32,024 nucleotides of DNA from an uncultured Elusimicrobia bacterium (GTDB taxonomy: Bacteria; Elusimicrobiota; Elusimicrobia; UBA1565; UBA9628): contig CAIRTQ010000125.1 in the NCBI GenBank assembly GCA_903881545.1, positions 1 through 32,024 on the forward strand, written 5' to 3'. Below, in pieces: positions 14,015 through 21,738 of this stretch; the first letter of the stretch is position 1; each line of letters opens with the position of its first letter. Position numbers and translations under genes: made by a program. The notes beneath the pieces were generated by a model. That model searched no databases. It was not told where the DNA came from and saw nothing but the letters and a program-made list of their open reading frames with translations.

Positions 14015-14989
14015 TTAAATACATCGAAAATCATAGGGGAGGTCAAAGCGCGCAAGTGTGTGCAAATCATCTGCAAACATTGTCCATGTCCCAGCTTCGA
14101 CACGTCTTGAAACAAAATGAGCGGCCATCATGGAGAAGGCGGTTGCCACAATCCCGAGATCGTTGTTAAAAGTGGCTAGAATCGCGCTATTATCATCCCC
14201 ATACGAAAGGTAGATTGCATCTCTATAGTTAGCTTTCCCCCTATATCGAGACGCTTGGACCAAAAAATTTACGGATTCACGCCTTAACGCGGTGTCGCGC
14301 AGTTCTCGAGCCGCCTTCGTGCGGAAGTCCTTCTTACCCAGAGCCTTGAACTCCCTCGCATTACGCACGCCTTTCTCAACCTCCCCTTGTCGGTATGCGC
14401 AGGTTCCCTTAAGATAAGCACATAGCGCTCCATGCGCTTGATCCTCGGTCGTGGGCCGGGTATTCACATCATGTGCAATCCCATTCCGGAACCTATCAAT
14501 GGCCGTGTCCACGCTATGCGAGGTAAGGTCAGTCACGGTGAGATTAAAAGGACACATCGCATAGTTGTGGGAAATGATGTCGGCTTGCCAAATTCGAGCG
14601 GTCTTGGCATGTGTCTGGGGATCATCACCACTCGCGGCGGCAATCATCGCCTTCGCCGAGTAGTAAACCGCGTAATACCACGAAACGATGCCTGCCCTGC
14701 ACTCGTTGTATTTGTTGCCCGGTATTACCGCCAGGCTCCGCGTTGCTGCTGTATGATGAGCAGACATCACAAGGCACTCAAATGCAAGCGTATCCTTTTC
14801 CGTACTAACTGCCCGGCGGGCAATGCTATCGTAAAATGCAGCACACGTTTGATGCGTAAAACTGGCAGGATTAGCTTGTATGGCAAGCGCGCGCATCCAA
14901 TTCACGCAGCTCTGAAAGGCAAATCGCGGGGTGGGGTAATCCTTTTCACAGAACAGTCTTCCGAGCAACCAGGGAATTCGAATTAGCAT
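14015..14989 (-). CDS. HEPN-like protein, otherwise unrecognised
   Basis: A 324-residue protein with no signal peptide. A central helical region carries WYYAVYYSAKAMIAA at about 104-118, as in the first long helix of HEPN domains, and about 50 residues later RFRNGIAHD with Arg168-Asn169-x3-His173. The R-(polar)-x3-H pattern is the catalytic signature of HEPN ribonucleases, so RNA cleavage is possible. The remainder, basic and helical, I do not recognise. No MNT or other antitoxin gene is beside it. The DNA looks less GC-rich, with more A/T-ending codons than the metabolic genes to its right, which suggests acquisition. The ATG at 14989 is preceded by a 16-bp palindrome at 14995-15010, which may control it. 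The HEPN assignment rests on the two motifs only. Confidence 0.6.
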   Translation of the reverse strand: MLIRIPWLLGRLFCEKDYPTPRFAFQSCVNWMRALAIQANPASFTHQTCAAFYDSIARRAVSTEKDTLAFECLVMSAHHTAATRSLAVIPGNKYNECRAGIVSWYYAVYYSAKAMIAAASGDDPQTHAKTARIWQADIISHNYAMCPFNLTVTDLTSHSVDTAIDRFRNGIAHDVNTRPTTEDQAHGALCAYLKGTCAYRQGEVEKGVRNAREFKALGKKDFRTKAARELRDTALRRESVNFLVQASRYRGKANYRDAIYLSYGDDNSAILATFNNDLGIVATAFSMMAAHFVSRRVEAGTWTMFADDLHTLARFDLPYDFRCI

Positions 14990-14994
14990 CTTGC

Positions 14995-15010
14995 CGCTTT
15001 GTTCAAAGCG
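14995..15010. promoter_or_regulatory. 16-bp palindrome over the HEPN-like gene's ribosome site
   Basis: CGCTTTG-TT-CAAAGCG has perfect 7-bp arms and ends 5 bases before the ATG at 14989. It could be an operator or a hairpin hiding the ribosome site. Confidence 0.5.
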
Positions 15011-15134
15011 AGAATGGCTTGCGGGCGCTATGGGATGCTCCCCAGCTTTGAACCCGCCAGCCCAAACCGATGTTCGGCTTCAACCCCGAATCGTTTCTTA
15101 AATTCGCAACTGACCGTTCTATAAAATTGTTGAA

Positions 15135-15671
15135 TTATTTTTTCTTCGACAAATCCGACCCACAGTGTTTGCATTTAATGGCTGCAGGTTTAATCGTTTC
15201 GGCACAGAAAGGGCACTTCACCTCATCCGCTTCAATAAAGACGGCCATACCCGATGCAATCCGAGCTTTATAACCTCCCAATGCCACCAAAGGATTCAGA
15301 GTCAAAAAGGGAGGTTCCCCGCAGATGACATTGATAACGGCGTTTGCCCCGGCTCCTTTGGCCGCCCTCCGGAGCTTGAGGTACATTTCCTCAATCGTTG
15401 GTGCTCTTGAAAAAGCTGTAGCCGCATGTGCCATCACCTTGATTGGTCCGATGACTGTATAGGGCTGTGAAATTTCACCAGTGTGTATTTCGATGCGTTC
15501 CAGCCCGGCCTCTTTAGAAGCATTGTCAGCAACCACTAACGATAAGATCAAGCCGAAAGGCCCGAGCAGAACTCCCAGGACAAACCAACCGAACCAATTG
15601 CGTCCCTTATTGGCTGCGGTTACAGCTGTAACCACTCCGAATAAGAGCCACATCAACACAATAATTAACAT
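15135..15671 (-). CDS. membrane-anchored YbjQ-like protein with C-terminal zinc ribbon
   Basis: A 178-residue protein in three parts. Residues 1-47 form two hydrophobic helices separated by a basic loop (ANKGRNWFGW). Residues about 55-150 resemble the YbjQ/heavy-metal-binding fold, with YTVIGPIKVMAHAATAFSRA, then EEMYLKLRRAAKGAGANAVINV. Residues about 153-174 form a zinc ribbon of the type CPFCAETIKPAAIKCKHCGS (two CxxC pairs). The role is unknown; the zinc ribbon is of the short double-zinc-ribbon kind often seen at the end of small bacterial membrane proteins. The ATG at 15671 has AAGGA 7 bases upstream. It is not clearly in an operon; 145 bases of empty sequence separate it from the HEPN-like gene. 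Confidence 0.7.
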   Translation of the reverse strand: MLIIVLMWLLFGVVTAVTAANKGRNWFGWFVLGVLLGPFGLILSLVVADNASKEAGLERIEIHTGEISQPYTVIGPIKVMAHAATAFSRAPTIEEMYLKLRRAAKGAGANAVINVICGEPPFLTLNPLVALGGYKARIASGMAVFIEADEVKCPFCAETIKPAAIKCKHCGSDLSKKK

Positions 15672-15775
15672 GGTTTATTCCTTAATTATACCTGATGCCC
15701 CGGCGTGCACTGGATTGCTAAGATAACGATTCCAAGCATCTTGTTTATGAGTTCCCGATTGCGTTGGGTCTCAGG

Positions 15776-16540
15776 CTAAAGCGAAGCCGCCTTTCCGCCC
15801 GACCCCTTCCTTCCGCGCGCCAGCACCAACTTCATCGTATCCAAGATATCCCCACTTTGAAACCGCAGGCAATGCAGCCGTCTAAATTCCTCCGACGCCC
15901 CCTCATAAGCCTTCCGAATCCCCTCCATCCGGTCCGCCCCAATCGCCCCATTATCTATCCACTGGTTGACAGACTCCACCGTCAGATACTCCGCCGTTTC
16001 AACAGCCTCAAACCCCGCCGCCCCCAGCAGCCGCGGCACATCCTCCGGCATAAAAAAATTCCGCCGCGCCGGATTGCGCAAGCGCTGGACCAAAAACGCC
16101 GTCTCCCGGTCCGCCTCCCCGTAAGCCGTCAGATGGCAGAGCACCACCCGGCCCCCCGGCTTAAGCACCCGATAAACCTCTGCCAAAGCCTTTGGCGCGT
16201 CCATGAACTGCAAGCCCTGGCGGCAAACGCAAACATCAAACGCCCCGTCCGCAAACGGCATTTTCTCCGCGTCGCCCACCACCAGCTCGTCCCAAGGCCG
16301 GCGGCTATGCTCCGTCATGTCCGTGCAAAGGTCCAGCCCCACCACGCGGCGCACACGCCCTTGAAAAGCCTCGGCCAAGGCCCCCGTGCCCGTGGCCAGG
16401 TCCAGCACAGATGAGTCGGCCCCAGCCTCAGCCCAATCGCGTATCCGGCCGATAAGCTCCGCATCAAGGACCCAGTTCGCGGACCGGTCGTAGCGCGCGG
16501 CGCGCTTGCCGAAATGGGAGTGGGCGGCCTCCTCAGGCAC
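15776..16540 (-). CDS. class I SAM-dependent methyltransferase
   Basis: A 254-residue cytosolic enzyme transferring methyl from S-adenosylmethionine. Motif I is VLDLATGTGALAEAF near 55-69, the acidic end of strand 2 is VVGLDLC, and the Asp-rich GDAEKMPFADGAFDVC segment resembles UbiE/BioC-type enzymes. The substrate is unknown. I start at the GTG at 16540, which overlaps the end of the radical SAM gene and has GGGAGG nine bases upstream; a longer frame from 16642 would be read entirely inside the radical SAM gene. The coupling suggests that the two enzymes act on the same product. Confidence 0.85.
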   Translation of the reverse strand: MPEEAAHSHFGKRAARYDRSANWVLDAELIGRIRDWAEAGADSSVLDLATGTGALAEAFQGRVRRVVGLDLCTDMTEHSRRPWDELVVGDAEKMPFADGAFDVCVCRQGLQFMDAPKALAEVYRVLKPGGRVVLCHLTAYGEADRETAFLVQRLRNPARRNFFMPEDVPRLLGAAGFEAVETAEYLTVESVNQWIDNGAIGADRMEGIRKAYEGASEEFRRLHCLRFQSGDILDTMKLVLARGRKGSGGKAASL

Positions 16541-17945
16541 CGGCGCAGGCCTCCCGCTCTTCCGTGATCTTCCATATCTCATGGAAGAAACTCCGCAGGG
16601 TCTCATCCGGCAGTTCCGTAAGGTTGATGATCTCGTCGTCAAAGTCCCGGATCTTGCGGGCCGAAAGCATGCGCAAAAAGGCCACGGTATCCGGGATCTT
16701 GCCCTTGGCCACTGCGTAGTGATAGAGGCTGGTGCCGGGGAAAGGGACCAAGTATTTCACCAGGGGCAGGAACTTGCTGGCGCGGATATACTCCATCATG
16801 GCGCGCAGGGACTGCTCGGTCTCGCCGTAAAGGCCCACGATGAACAGCCCACGCACCGCCAGGCCCGCCTCTGAAGCGGCACGCACCGCCTGGTCTATCT
16901 CTTGCAATTGGATGTTCTTGCGGTTCGCGTCGAGGACCTGCTGGTCGCAGGACTCGATGCCGAACCAGATGCCCTCGCAGCCCGTCTCCTTAAGGGTGCG
17001 CACCAGCTCCGGCCCCACTTTTTGGACCCGGGCGAAGCAATGATAGCGCACGCCGTGCTTATGCAGGATGCGGCAGACCTTCATGGCCCGCTCCGGGTCC
17101 GAGTTGAAGGTCAGGTCATTGAGCCAGGTGTAGGTGAATCCGGTCGCCTTCTTGAGCGCCGCGACCTCGGCCTCGAAACGCTCCAGGCTCTTGAACCTCA
17201 ACAAGGGGATGGTCTTGAAGCAGAAGGAGCACTCATGCGGACAGCCGCGCATGGAGGAGATGAGGATCTGGCCGCTCTTGAGTATGTCCTGATAGTTGGG
17301 CCAGATGGTGTAGTCCAGGTCGGGAAGATTATCCAGATCCTTGATCTGGGGCCGCGGCGCGTTGACGCGCAGGCCGGAGGGTGAACGCCAGGCCATCCCT
17401 TTGACCGAGGCCAGATCGGGATCCGCCCCCGTGAAGAGGCGGTCGAGCAATTCGATGAGGGTCAGCTCCGCCTCGCCCAATACCGCGAAGTCCGCCGCCG
17501 TATTCTGAAGGAGCACCTCGGGCAAGGAAGTGACCAGAGGCCCGCCGAGAAGGATGCGCAAACCGGGATAGCGCTGCCGCAGGCCCTGGGTCACCTGCTC
17601 CAGGAACACGAAGGAGTCGCAGAAAGTCGCGATGCAGACCAGGTCCGCGTCCCGCGCGCCTTCCAGCACGAGCCCGACCGGATCCTCTTTGAGCCGGCAG
17701 TCGATGGTCCGCAAAGTGAAGCCCATCTTCTTGATGAGGGTCGCTATGTAGGTGAAGCCTTCGAACGGTCCGGTGACCAGGAACTCCCGTCCGGGCGTCG
17801 GGACTTGGGAGGACGGCGGCACCACCACGCAGATCGTCTGGGGCCGCGGCGTGACGACAGCGGCGCGCGCGATATCCCGAAGCCGGTCCTCCATCGCATC
17901 GCGTGAGCCGGACCTGAAATAGTCGCAGCGCGGCAAGGGTTCCAT
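16533..17945 (-). CDS. B12-binding radical SAM protein
   Basis: A 470-residue protein. Residues about 36-180 look like a cobalamin-binding Rossmann domain (ICVVVPPS, then FTYIATLIKKMGF, DLVCIATFCDS, ILLGGPLVTS, and VLGEAELTLIELL). The radical SAM barrel follows, with the cluster motif C-x3-C-x2-C at Cys235, Cys239 and Cys242 in SMRGCPHECSFCF. Such enzymes methylate unactivated carbons or rearrange lipids and small molecules; the substrate is unknown. The DxHxxG motif of strong B12 binders is not evident, so the cobalamin may be bound loosely or not at all. The ATG at 17945 has CAGGAAT upstream. It is first in a two-gene operon with the methyltransferase and divergent from the sulfotransferase operon. 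Confidence 0.88.
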   Translation of the reverse strand: MEPLPRCDYFRSGSRDAMEDRLRDIARAAVVTPRPQTICVVVPPSSQVPTPGREFLVTGPFEGFTYIATLIKKMGFTLRTIDCRLKEDPVGLVLEGARDADLVCIATFCDSFVFLEQVTQGLRQRYPGLRILLGGPLVTSLPEVLLQNTAADFAVLGEAELTLIELLDRLFTGADPDLASVKGMAWRSPSGLRVNAPRPQIKDLDNLPDLDYTIWPNYQDILKSGQILISSMRGCPHECSFCFKTIPLLRFKSLERFEAEVAALKKATGFTYTWLNDLTFNSDPERAMKVCRILHKHGVRYHCFARVQKVGPELVRTLKETGCEGIWFGIESCDQQVLDANRKNIQLQEIDQAVRAASEAGLAVRGLFIVGLYGETEQSLRAMMEYIRASKFLPLVKYLVPFPGTSLYHYAVAKGKIPDTVAFLRMLSARKIRDFDDEIINLTELPDETLRSFFHEIWKITEEREACAGA

Positions 17946-18025
17946 GATTATTCCTGAACTCTGATTATTTTATATCATAATTCCAACGGCAAGCCGTCCG
18001 GATTCGACGCGGCTCCCCCTCAGCC
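17946..18025. promoter_or_regulatory. short divergent promoter region
   Basis: 80 bases separate the B12/radical SAM gene from the sulfotransferase operon. The centre (about 17961-17982) is A/T-rich, with TATATCAT-type hexamers readable in both directions. No clear -35 elements, so the exact promoters are not assigned. Confidence 0.35.
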
Positions 18026-19051
18026 TTGGTCCAAGACCCGATCTTCATCATCGGCACGGAGCGTTCCGGAACGAACCTCCTCCGGCTCATGCTCGACGCC
18101 CACCCGGCCGTCGCGGTGCCCCATCCCCCCCACATCCTCAAGAACCTCTTCGCCCTGGAGCCGTCCTACGGCGACCTTTCCGACGACCGCCGTTTCCGGA
18201 CGCTGATCCGCGACGTGGCCCGCCTGGTGGCCCTGCACGCTTATCCCTGGGGCTTTCCCATCGATGAGGAGGCCGTTTTCCGCCAGGCCAGCGGCCGCAG
18301 CCTCATCTGCGTCTATTTCGCGGTCTACGACCAGTACGCGGCGCGCGCCGGCAAGCCGCGCTGGTGCTGCAAGAGCACGCATATGATCCGGCATGTGGCC
18401 CTGGTCCGCCACCACCGCCCCGCCGCCAAGTTCATCCTCATGGTCCGCGACGGCCGCGATGTCGCGGTCTCGGCGCGGCAGAGCATATTCAACCGCTACA
18501 GCGCCTATTACGCCGCCCGCCTCTGGAGCGAGGAGCAGCGCATCGGGATATACTGGCTGAACCGGCTTTCGGACCGGGAGATCCGCCTCCTGCGCTATGA
18601 GGACCTTCTGGCCGAACCGCGCAAGACCGTGGAGTCGCTCTGCTCCTTCCTGGATATCCCTTTTCAAGACGGCATGCTGCGTTATTACGAGACCCCGGAA
18701 GCCCGGACCTGCGCGTCCTTAAGCGAGGACTGGCGCAACACGGACCAGCCATTGCTGAGCGGCAACTCCGGGAAGTTCAAGCAGGCTCTCAGCCCGGAAG
18801 AAATCGCCCTCTACGAAGACATCGCGGCGCCGGAGCTCGACTATTTCTCCTATCCTCTGTGCCGGCCGCTCCATGAATCCGAGCGCCAGCGCGCCCTGGG
18901 CGTGCCCTTTCGCCTGCGTTATGCCGGCGCGGAGCTCTACCACCTGCTCCGCGTCCAGGGACGGCGTCTGTTCCGGGACCGCAATTTTTCCAAGCGCTTT
19001 CGGAAATTCTGCTTCATGCAGTCCTTGAAGCTGCGCCGGGGCTGGCTGTGA
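18026..19051 (+). CDS. sulfotransferase family protein (first of two)
   Basis: A 341-residue cytosolic enzyme that should transfer sulfate from PAPS to a hydroxyl or amine. The 5'-phosphosulfate loop is IIGTERSGTNLL at 8-19, and the 3'-phosphate motif is FILMVRDGRDVAVSA at 136-150; both are complete. A LRYEDLL segment typical of the family follows. The acceptor is unknown. The start is a TTG at 18026: there is a stop at 17978 and no ATG or GTG between. The gene overlaps the next by 4 bases (GTGA), so it heads a translationally coupled operon of two sulfotransferases, an AlkP-superfamily enzyme and an SGNH hydrolase, probably making or modifying a sulfated surface glycan or lipid. Confidence 0.87.
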   Translation: MVQDPIFIIGTERSGTNLLRLMLDAHPAVAVPHPPHILKNLFALEPSYGDLSDDRRFRTLIRDVARLVALHAYPWGFPIDEEAVFRQASGRSLICVYFAVYDQYAARAGKPRWCCKSTHMIRHVALVRHHRPAAKFILMVRDGRDVAVSARQSIFNRYSAYYAARLWSEEQRIGIYWLNRLSDREIRLLRYEDLLAEPRKTVESLCSFLDIPFQDGMLRYYETPEARTCASLSEDWRNTDQPLLSGNSGKFKQALSPEEIALYEDIAAPELDYFSYPLCRPLHESERQRALGVPFRLRYAGAELYHLLRVQGRRLFRDRNFSKRFRKFCFMQSLKLRRGWL

Positions 19052-20415
19052 GCGGGCGGCGCGCCGCCAGCCTCCTCGCCCGCGCCAGGGAGTTCCGGGA
19101 AGAGGTCCGCCAGCGCATGCAACGACGGGACGGCCCTCTGGCCGGGCCCGCGGCCTCGCTCTCGGATGTCCGCAAGGTGGCGCTGATCCTTTCCGCGCCG
19201 CGCTCGGGCTCAAGCCTCCTGCAGAGCCTGCTCAAGACCCTGCCCGAGGTTTATTCCCTGAGCGGGGAATGCGTCCCCTTCTACAAGCTCAACGGCCTGG
19301 CCTCGGATGCGGACGCTTCAGACGTCCTGCCCGCGTCCGCGGGCTCCCGGTCCCAGAGGCTGGCCTTGGGCCGGGACTTTCTGGGCGACTTCTCGATGCC
19401 GGAGGATGCGACCTCGGACCCGCTCTGGAAAGAGCGCTACCTCGATGACATCGCCCTGCGCTTGCCTCTGCAATGGCCGCAGGTCCCGTTCTCGTACTCC
19501 GCAGTCCGGAAGGCGGCCGGCGACGCCCTGGCGGCCCATCTCGCGGCGGCGCCGCGGTTCTGCAAAGAGGGGTTCTATCTGGAGCTCCTGGCCCGGTTGC
19601 GGCAGCGGTACCCCGCCATCGACCCGTATTACTATGACATCCCGGCGCGCCTGGTCGCGGCGCGCTTCCCCAGGCTGCGTATTCCGGCCGGCCCCCCTAA
19701 CGACACGTTCCTCATCGAGGAGCCGCCCTTCATCCTGTTGGAGCCGCGCCGCAGAGCCGGCGCGGCCGCGCTCCGCAGCCAGACGCTCCTGCTCAAGTCG
19801 ACCGTCAACTGCTACCGTCTGGGCCTCATCCGCTCCCTGTTTCCCAACGCGAAGGTCCGCGTCCTCTATCTGACGCGCCATCCCCTCGCGTCCATCAACG
19901 GGCTTTGCGACGGCTGGCTGCACCGGGGGTTCTTCTCCCGCAACATGCGCGCGCGGCTGCGGCGGGGCCTGGCGATCGCCGGCTACTCAGACCAGCACCC
20001 CTGGGGCAAGTGGTGGTGGAATTTCGACCTGCCGCCGGGCTGGGAGGAGTTCGCCGCCAGCCGCCTGGAATCGGTCTGCGCCTTCCAATGGATGTCGGCC
20101 AACCGGCAGGTGCAGAAAGTCCTGCGCGCGACCGCCCTGCCGGCTTTGCGGATACGATTCGAGGACATCACGGGCGGCCTGGCTTCGCGCAAAAAATCCC
20201 TGATGTCCATATGCCGCTTCCTGGACCTGGACTTCACGGATTTCCGCGGCCCGCTGCTTAAAACGCCCCCGGTGGTCCAGGCGACGGATCCTCCCGGCCC
20301 GCGGCGCTGGATGCGGAGAAAAGAAGCCTTGCTCCCCTTGCTGCGCGACCGCGGCCTGCAAGAGATTTCATCGGCGACAGGCTACGGCGAGCCCGGGCGA
20401 TTTATCCTACAATAG
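19048..20415 (+). CDS. sulfotransferase family protein (second of two)
   Basis: A 455-residue cytosolic protein. A P-loop-like ALILSAPRSGSSLLQSLL lies at 45-62 and a 3'-phosphate-type segment VRVLYLTRHPLASING lies in the second half, as in the sulfotransferase fold. It is longer than the first enzyme and is a distant relative of it, with a 40-residue basic leader before the P-loop and a large insertion. The GTG start at 19048 overlaps the TGA of the previous gene. Only six bases separate its stop from the next gene. Two different sulfotransferases in a row suggest two positions of sulfation on one product. PAPS synthesis genes are not in this window. Confidence 0.82.
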   Translation: MSGRRAASLLARAREFREEVRQRMQRRDGPLAGPAASLSDVRKVALILSAPRSGSSLLQSLLKTLPEVYSLSGECVPFYKLNGLASDADASDVLPASAGSRSQRLALGRDFLGDFSMPEDATSDPLWKERYLDDIALRLPLQWPQVPFSYSAVRKAAGDALAAHLAAAPRFCKEGFYLELLARLRQRYPAIDPYYYDIPARLVAARFPRLRIPAGPPNDTFLIEEPPFILLEPRRRAGAAALRSQTLLLKSTVNCYRLGLIRSLFPNAKVRVLYLTRHPLASINGLCDGWLHRGFFSRNMRARLRRGLAIAGYSDQHPWGKWWWNFDLPPGWEEFAASRLESVCAFQWMSANRQVQKVLRATALPALRIRFEDITGGLASRKKSLMSICRFLDLDFTDFRGPLLKTPPVVQATDPPGPRRWMRRKEALLPLLRDRGLQEISSATGYGEPGRFILQ

Positions 20416-20421
20416 GCCACG

Positions 20422-21738
20422 ATGAATACCGGCATGCGATCGTTCTTCTCCTGCGCGCTCCTATGCCTAACGACCACGGCTCCATTGGCGGCGGCAGTGC
20501 CGCCCGAGGCTGCGGCACTGCGCGACTATAACGTAATCATCGTCGACTTCGACACGCTGCGGGCCGACCGGCTCGGCGCCATGGGCAATCCCCGCCCTTT
20601 GACCCCGAACCTGGACGCGGTGGCCGCCAAGTCCTATCTCTTCACCGGCGCCGTGGCGCAGGCCCCCTGGACACTGCCCTCGACCATGTCCTTCTTCACC
20701 TCGCTCTACCCCCACCGCCATTCGCTGGTGAACAAATTCTCGCTGTTCACGGAGGAACGCAAGGAGCTCGCCCACCTGCCGCGCCGGTTCACCACCTTGG
20801 CGCAGGTCTTCGCGCGCAACGGCTACGCCACCGCGGGCTTCACCGGCGACGCCGGCCTGGAAGCGCACTTCGGGTTCGGCAACGGCTTCGATGTCTATTT
20901 CGATTCCATCACCTTCGGCGGGCTCGACCTCACGCTCCCGCTGGCCTGGGACTGGCTCCAGACGCATCAGGACCGCAAGTTCTTCCTCTTCGTCCAGGGC
21001 TACGACGTGCATGGCCAGTACCCGGTGCCGCCCGGCTTCAAGAGCCGCTTCGCCGATCCCAACTATGACGGTCCCTTCCTGGGCCTCTACAGCGAGTTCA
21101 TGGACCTGCGCATGAAGACCATCAAGGGCGAGGAGATCCGGATATCAACCGGGGATGCCCGGTTCTGGATGGACCGCTACGACGAGAAGACCGTGCGCGC
21201 GGACGCCCGGTTCGGCCGGTTCTGGAAGGATTTCTCGGGCCTGCCCGCCGCGCGCAAGACGCTCCTCGTCGTCATCGGCGACCACGGCGAAGAATTCGAC
21301 GAGCACGGCGGCTTCGACCACGGGATGAAGCTTTACGACGAGCTCCTGCGCGTCCCCTTGATCGTCCATGCGCCCGACGACGCCGCGACAAAAATCGACA
21401 GCCAGGTCCGGCTCATCGACGTCATGCCCACCTTGGCGGACTGGCTGGGCTTGAATGTGGACACGGACACCCAGCGGCAGATGCAGGGGACGAGCCTGCT
21501 GCCCTTGCTGCGCGGGCAGCCCCTGCCGCTGGACTCCTACGCCGAGACCTCCTTCCTGCTGCAGGCCGAGAAGTCATCCCTGCGCACCAGCTCCGGCTGG
21601 AAGCTCATCTATGACTTCGAGAACATGGCCGGTGAGCTCTACGACCTCCGGAGCGATCCCGGAGAAAAACGGAATGTTTACAATTCAGACCCCAAGACCG
21701 CCAAGGACCTGACCCAGAAGCTCTTGAGCTGGAAGTGA
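20422..21738 (+). CDS. exported AlkP/sulfatase-superfamily enzyme lacking the sulfatase Cys
   Basis: A 438-residue protein with a signal peptide (1-25, SFFSCALLCLTTTAPLAAA). The alkaline-phosphatase-type core is seen as IIVDFDTLRADRLG (Asp42, Asp44 as metal ligands), the nucleophile region APWTLPSTMSFFTSLYPH at 81-98, and VVIGDHGEEFDEHGGFDHG with Asp287, His288 and His300. In formylglycine sulfatases the site reads C-x-P-S-R; here it is Thr84-Leu-Pro-Ser-Thr. Both the Cys/Ser and the Arg are replaced, so formylglycine sulfatase activity is not expected; Thr is the nucleophile in phospho-transferases and phosphatases of this superfamily. It is likely a periplasmic phospho-ester hydrolase or transferase. 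The ATG at 20422 is used; the ATG at 20434 is an alternative. It overlaps the next gene by GTGA. Confidence 0.85.
   Translation: MNTGMRSFFSCALLCLTTTAPLAAAVPPEAAALRDYNVIIVDFDTLRADRLGAMGNPRPLTPNLDAVAAKSYLFTGAVAQAPWTLPSTMSFFTSLYPHRHSLVNKFSLFTEERKELAHLPRRFTTLAQVFARNGYATAGFTGDAGLEAHFGFGNGFDVYFDSITFGGLDLTLPLAWDWLQTHQDRKFFLFVQGYDVHGQYPVPPGFKSRFADPNYDGPFLGLYSEFMDLRMKTIKGEEIRISTGDARFWMDRYDEKTVRADARFGRFWKDFSGLPAARKTLLVVIGDHGEEFDEHGGFDHGMKLYDELLRVPLIVHAPDDAATKIDSQVRLIDVMPTLADWLGLNVDTDTQRQMQGTSLLPLLRGQPLPLDSYAETSFLLQAEKSSLRTSSGWKLIYDFENMAGELYDLRSDPGEKRNVYNSDPKTAKDLTQKLLSWK

Noticed and set aside
20422-21738. Calling this gene an arylsulfatase.
   Set aside because: The nucleophile Cys/Ser and the following Arg of the sulfatase signature are both replaced by Thr.
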